Of a DNA stretch of 64,000 bases, positions 57,191 through 64,000 are shown in pieces (within the stretch, counting starts at the first letter, position 1; each line of letters opens with the position of its first letter). The stretch comes from Pleurotus djamor (lineage: Eukaryota > Basidiomycota > Agaricomycetes > Agaricales > Pleurotaceae): positions 39,158 through 103,157 of the forward strand of contig JAPEVF010000120.1 in assembly GCA_029747585.1 (NCBI GenBank). Direction: 5' to 3'. The translations under genes and the position numbers were made by a program. The notes beneath the pieces were generated by a model. The model was not told the DNA's origin and did not search any database. It was given only the letters and a program-made list of their open reading frames with translations.

Positions 57191-57856
57191 TCGAGGAAGA
57201 TTGCGCTTTGGACTGTACATGAAAGATGAAAAACAGGCAAGAAAAAGAAACCTGTTATGGGAGGCGAGCAAGCAATACTTACTCTAGTTGTGACCGAGGG
57301 TTACAATCGTCGTCCGAGTCGTGTTTTCCTTACTACATTTGACTCCTTACAATCACATAGTATCTTGGTGTGGCATGTGGCGTTTCCCTTTTTCGCGTTG
57401 TGTATCTTGTATTTTGACATTTGTACTTGCTACATGGTTCCTGTATAACGACTATTTTCATGAATTCTTTACGATCTTTTTTTTTTTATCCCTACGTATT
57501 CTTCGTCATTCGCTCAGTACTCAGTACTCACTTACAGTGGATACCTAGAGTAGAGGCCCTCAGTCTACGTGAGGCTTATATTCAAGGTCTACTTACTTTG
57601 TATTCAAGGTCTCGAGGCGTGTCGTTGGACACGTACGGGCTCAGCATGATGAACATTAGCGGGTCAACCAGATCGGGCATCCGTATGTACAACCAAGTAT
57701 ACTGATATCAAGCCAACACAGAAAAAAAAACACAAAAACACAAGAAAGCGTCCAAGAGTTACATATGTAATACTCTAAAGAGTCCATGCCTCCTCCTCCT
57801 CCTCCTCTTACCGGTCTGGTGAGTACTAAAGTATATTGAAAATAAAACACTAAAAG
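57191..57856. other. 3' regions of convergent genes
   Basis: This lies between the Met/Gly-rich gene (+) and the glutaminase gene (-). TACTCTAG (57,280-57,287) and CTAGAGTA (57,545-57,552) occur here, the first about 90 bp after the stop of the plus-strand gene. No coding sequence was recognised. Confidence 0.5.
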
Positions 57857-58220
57857 CTACGCATAAGGAGGGGGCCCACCACCACCACCACCACCGCTAC
57901 TCAAATCAGCAACCTGCCTCCGCAGCGTAGCGACTTCATTCCTGAGTGTATCCACGAAATTCGGGTCCACACCCTCCCTCGTGTCATTACCCTCACTAAC
58001 ACCCTCTCTTCCACCCGCAACACCACCCAACGTCACCTGCGTCATCTCCCCCCTTCCACCACCACCACCACCTCCTCCTCCTCCTCCTCCCTTCGAGTCA
58101 CGTCCAGTCACGGGACTCCTCGTGACCTCTGTCGCCTCCGAAGTAGGGGAGTACAAAGTATACGGCACGGTCCTCGTATGCGTATACGACGTCCCACTCC
58201 TCCTGCTCCTCGGATCCCTC

Positions 58221-58256
<36 letters not shown>

Positions 58257-61200
58257 AAGAACGACGACGCGGAGAGGGAAAGGGAACCGCCCGGTGAACG
58301 TGGACTCATAGCAGTCGTTGGTGAATGGTTGGCTTGGTAGTTCAGAGGTGCATCGTCACCACAATCGTTGTTGCTGTTATTGCCGCTGCCGTTGTGCGTA
58401 TGCTTGAAACGGTTGAACCACCTGGTATGTCGGTACACCACTACCCCAAGGACAACGAAACACACGATCACAGCGACGGCTGCGATCACCAATCCAGCGA
58501 TCGCCCCGCTGCTCAGTTTAGCGTTACCACCGTTGTTGGCGTTGTTGTTTGGTGGGGAGGAGGAGGATCCGGAGTTGGGGAAGTGCGTGGTTGTACTAAA
58601 CGAAAAAGACAAAGGTAAGCGAAACTCTCAGACTACTCAGGAAAGAAGGGAAGAAAGGAAGGAAGGAGGAAACTCACTCAAGAGCCAACAACGNCGAAAA
58701 TGCCCCCCTGTACCGGACTAAAAAGCAAACTTCACAGTCAGAACATTGAAACAAAGCATGGTAACTTGAAGTTAGGACACACTCACCTCGCACGACCCGA
58801 CCCACCCCCCGCATCATTCGCACTCATACCCGTAGAGGGGTCGTACATCGACGCAAAGGGGGCATTGTTCATGTTATTCGACGCGTATGCGTGGACTTGC
58901 GTTATTAGAGCGTCGCGCGTGACGAGGTTCGTGGCGGTGGAGGCGGCGAATAACATCGAGCCTATGATTATAACAAGGATAGGAATGGGGGAGGGGCGAG
59001 GGGAGGGGTTGATAGGGTTAGTTGGGTGATAAAGGGAGGTTGAGGAGGGAAGGTATAATAACGACGCACTCGTACTAGTGTTCTGCGCGAATGAAGGAGA
59101 GATGGGTAACCCATACTTGAAGGAACCTAATTCACGAGTTCAACGAACATGCCCTCTCAATCAATTTTAGAATTTTAGAAGGATCACTCACTCGACGCAG
59201 CTTGATACGCAGTCGTACACACATCATAGACATCCTTCGGTACCAACCCCAGTCTCAACAACCTATCAGCATAAAGGTTGTACACCAACCCTCCTCCTCC
59301 TCCTGAGTGATTCCCGTAGGTTTCGGCTATACCAGAGGAGGAAGAGGGGGAGATAGATTGGGAGCGCCAGAGGGTGATGGCGTCTTGAGCAGTAGACTGA
59401 GTACAATACACAATATGAAGTTAGTGCATTTATGACAGAACGTTCTCATCCACATGAAGACGAGGAGGAGGGAGGAGGAGGAGGAGGAAGTGGTGGTGGT
59501 AGGAAGAGTACTCACATTAAATCGTTCTTGATCCGTCCTATTCCCCACCACCTCAGACATCTTCGCCATCGCACCAATCGCTATGATCCCCTTCAACGCA
59601 AGGTTGGTTTGGTTAGCCGGTGTTTGGCCGTTGAAGTCTCCCGAAGCTCTGTCCGCATCGTTAGAGAACTAATCGTGATGCATGATGAACAAGAGGGTGG
59701 GACGTACTGGTTGTTCGGCGTGATGGCATTCTCTTCGAGATAGGTCCCCCATCGTTTGAAAAGATCATACTACCCCAAAAAGCATCAGAAAAGACAAGAC
59801 AGGAAAATTACCGAAAACAAGACAAGGCGAACATACATGCTCGTTGATGAGGGAGGCGTTACCAGAAGCCAATGTGTACGCTAGTGACATGATGATCATA
59901 CTAGCCGTTTCTACCAAAGACCAAACAAAGAAAATAAGTTCCTGTGAACCGAGAAGGGAGGAGAGACACAGCGAAATGAATATGAAGATCTATCTCACCG
60001 TCTACGCCGAATTGATGTTCATTGTTACTCGTATCAGCGATCGCGTTCGGGTAAACGGTGCCTATTCCACAAAGTCACGTATCAGCTCAACCGACTCTCT
60101 TACTCAAGGATACAGGGCATAGGATATGGGTGGATGATCAAATGATTGATACGCACCGAGATGCCTCACCGCGTAAGACAAACCAAAGTCGCTCGACGCC
60201 TGGTACTCAAGCAGCGGCGCCAACAAATACCTCCCAATCTCCGGATTGAGGTACAGAAAAACCGGGAAGGAGGCGTACAACACGCCAACGTCGTTGACGC
60301 TACTCGTTGGGTTTCCGTTGACCCTATTGATGCAACACAAAGCACAAAGTACATATACAAAGTTGATCAGTGAATCAGTACTCAGCCGAACGAGCATGCG
60401 AGGATTGAAAGAAAACACGAACTCAGTCCCTGCGCCGATGTTCTTCATATACGCCTTGACGTCAGCTTTATTCCATGATNCCCCCCGGTGTAGCAGGTTC
60501 GGGAAGGGTGATCTCCATAGCACTCATCGCTTGACGTGCGCTCAGCGCAAGCAAGCCTGCGTACTCTGGAGAAATAGCACTCCCAGCGACCTTGATCTTG
60601 TTGTCAAGTACATCGGCGCTCGTCAGCGCCCTGGGGAAGTCGTCCAACACGAATTTCGCCTGGGATCAATATCATGAGTGTGAGTAAATCAATCAACTAG
60701 TTGAGTAAAGTCAGTGAAAAGAAACTCACAGCCGAAACTGGATCATCGATACTCGATCTGAAGTACGCGCTTCTTTGTTCCAACGATGATCCTGCTGATG
60801 CTTTTGCGAGGATGGAGGTGCTCCGGAAGAAACCCAACGTCCAGACTGCGGGTTGGGTTATAGTGGTGATGTTGCCCAAATCAAGAGAAATTCCAAGGAC
60901 AGGTGTGTTGTCACCACTGAAGGTCGATGACGAGGTGAGTTCGACGGAGGCAGAAGAGTGGAGGTGAGGAACATACGAAGCAGGTGCTCGAAAATCTGTT
61001 TCGGCGGTGTTATCCAATGGTTTGGTGCCCCCTGTGGAAAAGATGCGTCCTCGCACATCATTGAAACCGAAGATCTTGTAAGCTGTTTTGAGGCCAGGAA
61101 CCTAATACGTACGGTGTCAATTATACGAACGTGTAAAAATAGTGTAGATGCCCCACCTTCTTAAAGGCATAGAGAGCTTCGCCATCCTGTGCTTGAGTGA

Positions 61201-61985
61201 AACTTTCAACGAACGGACGTTGCTGTTGGAGACGGGTACTGAGGACGACATAGTCTTTGGTGTCGTCTACAGCCCAAGTCACCGTTTGGTGGACGTCGCC
61301 AGCGACGATATCTAAGCAAGTGATAATTTTAGCTGATGCATCAAAACGTGATTGCTTCCAAGTACGAACTGGGCTCGATATCAGAGTAAAGGAGGACCTT
61401 ATGTGAATTCCCGTCGATCGATTCGGCTGTGATGTACAGATAGACAAAGGGTAGGGACTGGAGCTTCATGTCCGTTGGCTAACCGTGTCATCATCTCAGT
61501 TGAGGATGCACGTAGAGGGAGTTGGTGGGCGTACCTCGATGGGGCTAAGAAAAGACATATTGAACCGAACACCGCCAACTTCCAGCAGGAAGGAGGTCCG
61601 AGTAGCTGTGAACTCTGCTGCGGTCTGACTTGGAAGCTTCTCCCCAGTTGCCCACGGACAAAATAGTCGATATTCCGTGCCATCGACGGCGGCGCTCGCA
61701 TACCATTGGACAGACTATGCCCAACGTCAACGTCAATGTCATGCATGATAATGGAGCTGTCAACAGGCTCACCTGGCTATAGTCCCAGATGCGGTTCTCG
61801 ACACCATACACAGCCTGTGGGTTATTGCCTTGGGGAAGCCAGACGTTGAGATACGGGGACCGAACTGCGAGAGGTAGAGCGGAAGGACTAAACGGCGTCG
61901 TGGTCCAATTCGAAGGGCCCGACTGCGCGAGTACGAGTGCACATAGAGACTGGCAGAGGAAGATAACGGATTTAAGAGAGACCAT
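57857..61985 (-). CDS. GtaA-type glutaminase (DUF4965/DUF5127 family), membrane-anchored
   Basis: ATG 61,985 starts MVSLKSVIFLCQSLCALVLAQ, a clear signal peptide. Many short introns follow. Recognisable blocks in order: SPYLNVWLPQGN and NRIWDYSQ; YASAAVDGTEYRLF and FNMSFLSPIE; TWAVDDTKDYVVLST; LDLGNITTITQPAVWTLGFF; ALSARQAMSAMEIT; NPRMLVRLSTDSL and FLYLNPEIGRYLLAPLLEY; MIIMSLAYTLAS; YNLYADRLLRLGLVP. These fit the fungal GtaA family, which hydrolyses glutamine outside the cell. The last exon adds a Ser/Asn linker, a transmembrane segment (GAIAGLVIAAVAVIVCFVVL), a basic RHTRWFNRFKH stop-transfer patch, (GS)n and poly-Gly tracts, a short coiled coil and PPPYA, so the enzyme would sit on the outer face of the membrane. 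An n at 60,480 beside C6 breaks the frame; without it TPGGSWNKADVKAYM reads through. Confidence 0.85.
60480..60480. other. Spurious inserted n in the glutaminase gene
   Basis: The n is next to a six-C run. The two flanking frames join only if it is left out, as at 5,333 and 30,868. Confidence 0.7.
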
Positions 61986-62530
61986 AGAGGAGGAAAACGA
62001 GAAACTTCGGTCAACACAAGGTTTCAAGGGGAAAAAGAGAGCTCAGCGCACCGATGAGAAGTCACGTATTATCGGCAGTCGTTCGGTATGATCATCAACG
62101 CCGACTCGGCCACAACTCGTTTCCAAAGTGTCCCATAGGAGACGTTTTAGATACTAAATTCGTTCGCTGGGAAGGCTTGTTGCTCGTTTTACTTGATCCA
62201 AGGTAGAAACGATCACCGAACGATCACATCAGAAGATGGGAAGAGCCTGGGATGGGGCTATCTTTGCAAATACGATACCTAAAGAGCATACCAGGTCAAA
62301 GAAGGGCGGCCACACTGTAGATGAAGAAACTGACCTGTATAGCAGCATAATGGTTGACGGATTTGAGGTGGAACCTGGCAGGGTTCAGCCCGACGAAGCG
62401 ATCAACCCGACCCTGTGAATCACACCCCTTACGCACCAGTCCCTAAATCTCCTAAATCTCAGGAGGTCCCTAGCTCCGGCAGACTGGAGCCAGTCCAGTC
62501 GTGTTATTCGACGCATAATAAATATGTACA
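61986..62530. other. Promoter region of glutaminase and 3' side of the second GTPase
   Basis: A 60-residue plus-strand frame at 62,236-62,418 has no family signature and is probably chance. No other gene was recognised. Confidence 0.45.
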
Positions 62531-63868
62531 TCATGGCGTATAAAAGTTTGAGCGAGACGCTGTTCTGCTCATGTCAAACCCTCCCAGTCTGACTGATGAC
62601 AGGCGCTTGAGGCAGAACCCGGGCTTCGCCTTGTGCTTGGCCAAGTTATTGAACTCTTGCTCGTAATCCCTCCGCAATGCTTCATACTCTTCCCTTCGCC
62701 TCTGCAGATAGCTCTCCGTTTCTCCTTCTCTGTNNCCCCTTCTGATCTCCTCCAGTTTGTCCCTGAGGTTGTAGGCAGCGAGGCGAAGGTTGACTACTTT
62801 CAATCCAATTTCTCTCTGGAGCTTGTCAAGTTCGGCTTCAAGCTCTTCTTTCCAATCGCCATGATGGGCTCGGTTGATGCTGTCGATGATATTCCATGCA
62901 GAGTCTTCGGTGTGATGGTGGCGAGCGACTGTAGCCCCGTGGTCGAGCGTGGTTTTCCAAAAGTCTGGTTCCCTCTTCAGCTCTTCTTCACGCTGGTAAC
63001 ATGTAGAGGGAACCTCCAGATCCCACATCGTTGTTGTAAGAATAACGCGTCTCAGCGCGTCATCACCGCACAGCTTCCTCAGGATCCTCAAGTGTCGTAT
63101 CGGCGCTGCTCCCATGCGATTATCCGATATGCGGTGGAAGTAGAGAATGGCGGTGATCTTGATCTTCAGCCCCGTGCTGAACCAATGTCGTGATGAATGC
63201 GACATGCCACCATAAATAGAAAAGGACATACGTTTTCTTCATCCAGTCTAAAAGCATCTCAACGATGCTACGGTCGGTTAGAACACGACCATCCACACCA
63301 GCGTGATCAAATCCGGGAGTGTCTACAAAGACAACATCTCGAAGGCTTTTCTCGAGGCACCGGTACTTCACCATGCCAATTCTCTCGGTTTCTGAGACGA
63401 GATCATCCCCAACTCCCGTGTTTTTTCCGGTGGCCCTATTTATGAACTAGACATGTTATGCTCGGTGTTGAAACAAGGTCGCCGTAGCGCGGGATGGATC
63501 CACGTACCGAGGTCTTGCCTGTCCCCGTCGCACCGATGACACTAGTTTAACGGCCAAAATTAGGGTCACTCTACCATAAATACATAGTGGGGAAAGGGCT
63601 CACGCGATAACAATATCGTCCTGAGTAATGTCTTCCGTTAGGACAGGGATGAAGGAGCTCTTCTTCGAGTTCCACAAGTCTTGAGTATACTAGAGACGCC
63701 CCAGTGACAATCAGAGTTAGAATCAGTGCCACTTTAGAGTAGATAGAGTACAACTTGGGTGATGCGACCAAGGATTGACCGAGAGCTTCAAAGCTTACGT
63801 CAAGGCTGGGAACCCTTGGAAGTAGAGCGATATGGCACTTACCCTTTATGCCTGAGAGTAGACATCAT
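62531..63868 (-). CDS. Second P-loop GTPase with C-terminal coiled coil
   Basis: The G1 exon (about 63,543-63,508) reads VIGATGTGKTS and is followed after an intron by FINRATGKNTGVGDD. G3 is FVDTPGFDHAG (near 63,320), and the G4 region is TTTMWDLEVPS. A helix-rich, charged C-terminus (EELEAELDKLQREI, LRDKLEEIRR, RRREEYEALRRDYE) predicts a coiled coil, ending at a stop at 62,531. An upstream exon gives LWNSKKSSFIPVLTEDITQDD. The start is uncertain: ATGATGTCTACTCTC near 63,868 is a candidate, but I could not chain the first exons fully, and the gene may extend beyond the window. It belongs to the Agaricomycete 'G domain' group; its role is unknown. The two n at about 62,734 keep the frame. Confidence 0.75.
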
Positions 63869-64000
63869 TTGATGGGGCCTGGAGTCTAGTCGTCTTCGGC
63901 GCTGGGTACTTGGGCTTGAGTAAGATATTGGGGATGTATACTTGAATCTGTGAAAGAAGCTAGAAAGAAGGGTCGTTTACAGCTAAACATACAAGAATCA

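Noticed and set aside
58082..58255. GGT/CCT and CCAGAA tandem tracts as separate repeat loci of interest
   Set aside because: They simply encode the poly-Gly and Gly-Ser tracts in the tail of the glutaminase.
1..64000. CRISPR arrays, bacterial operons, phage or rRNA features
   Set aside because: The sequence is eukaryotic, with short spliceosomal introns. No regularly spaced direct repeats or rRNA-like stretches were found.

Overview
The window looks like a basidiomycete (Agaricomycete-type) nuclear genome. The evidence is short GT-AG introns (mostly 50-90 nt), a family of fungal F-box-like proteins, two P-loop 'G domain' proteins of the kind expanded in mushrooms, a GtaA-type glutaminase, and a Ty3/gypsy chromovirus. 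All splice sites and domain calls were made by eye. Boundaries may be off by a base or two, and no database was searched.

Layout. (1) 1-4.0 kb: minus-strand, damaged copy of a two-finger C2H2 transcription factor. Its intact relative lies inverted at 15.8-18.7 kb (+), followed by a Ser/Gly-rich coding stretch to 20.9 kb. (2) 4.8-33.5 kb: an old, large inverted duplication. The left arm (about 4.8-13.2 kb) carries F-box genes A(-), B(+) and C(+). The right arm (about 23.1-33.5 kb) carries their mirror partners D(-), E(-) and F(+). A pairs with F, B with E, and C with D by sequence. The roughly 10 kb loop between the arms holds the intact transcription factor. B is internally deleted and D has a premature stop. 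A short palindromic element follows the F-box genes. (3) 33.5-51.3 kb: gene-poor, filled with decayed copies of a 0.5-0.65 kb dispersed repeat. One copy is split by an apparently young 6.3 kb LTR retrotransposon (39,396-45,681) with a 5-bp target duplication. A 386-bp element with 26-bp terminal inverted repeats lies at 49.8-50.2 kb. (4) 51.5-64 kb: ordinary gene-dense sequence, with a many-exon GTPase (-), an unresolved multi-exon locus (-), a Met/Gly-rich small protein with an RS-like tail (+), a membrane-anchored GtaA-type glutaminase (-) and a second GTPase (-).

How it fits together. F-box proteins are substrate adaptors of SCF ubiquitin ligases, and this cluster shows birth and death by inversion-duplication: three readable genes, one truncated, one deleted. 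The transcription factor and F-box cluster seem to have been copied and inverted more than once. The retrotransposon shows three textbook features directly in the sequence: an 11-nt self-complementarity between the LTR and the primer site (Tf1-type self-priming), a GGGAAAA slippery site at the gag stop, and a C-terminal chromodomain. Many single 'n' characters outside the retrotransposon sit beside homopolymers. In three genes, leaving the n out restores the reading frame, so those breaks look like assembly artefacts.
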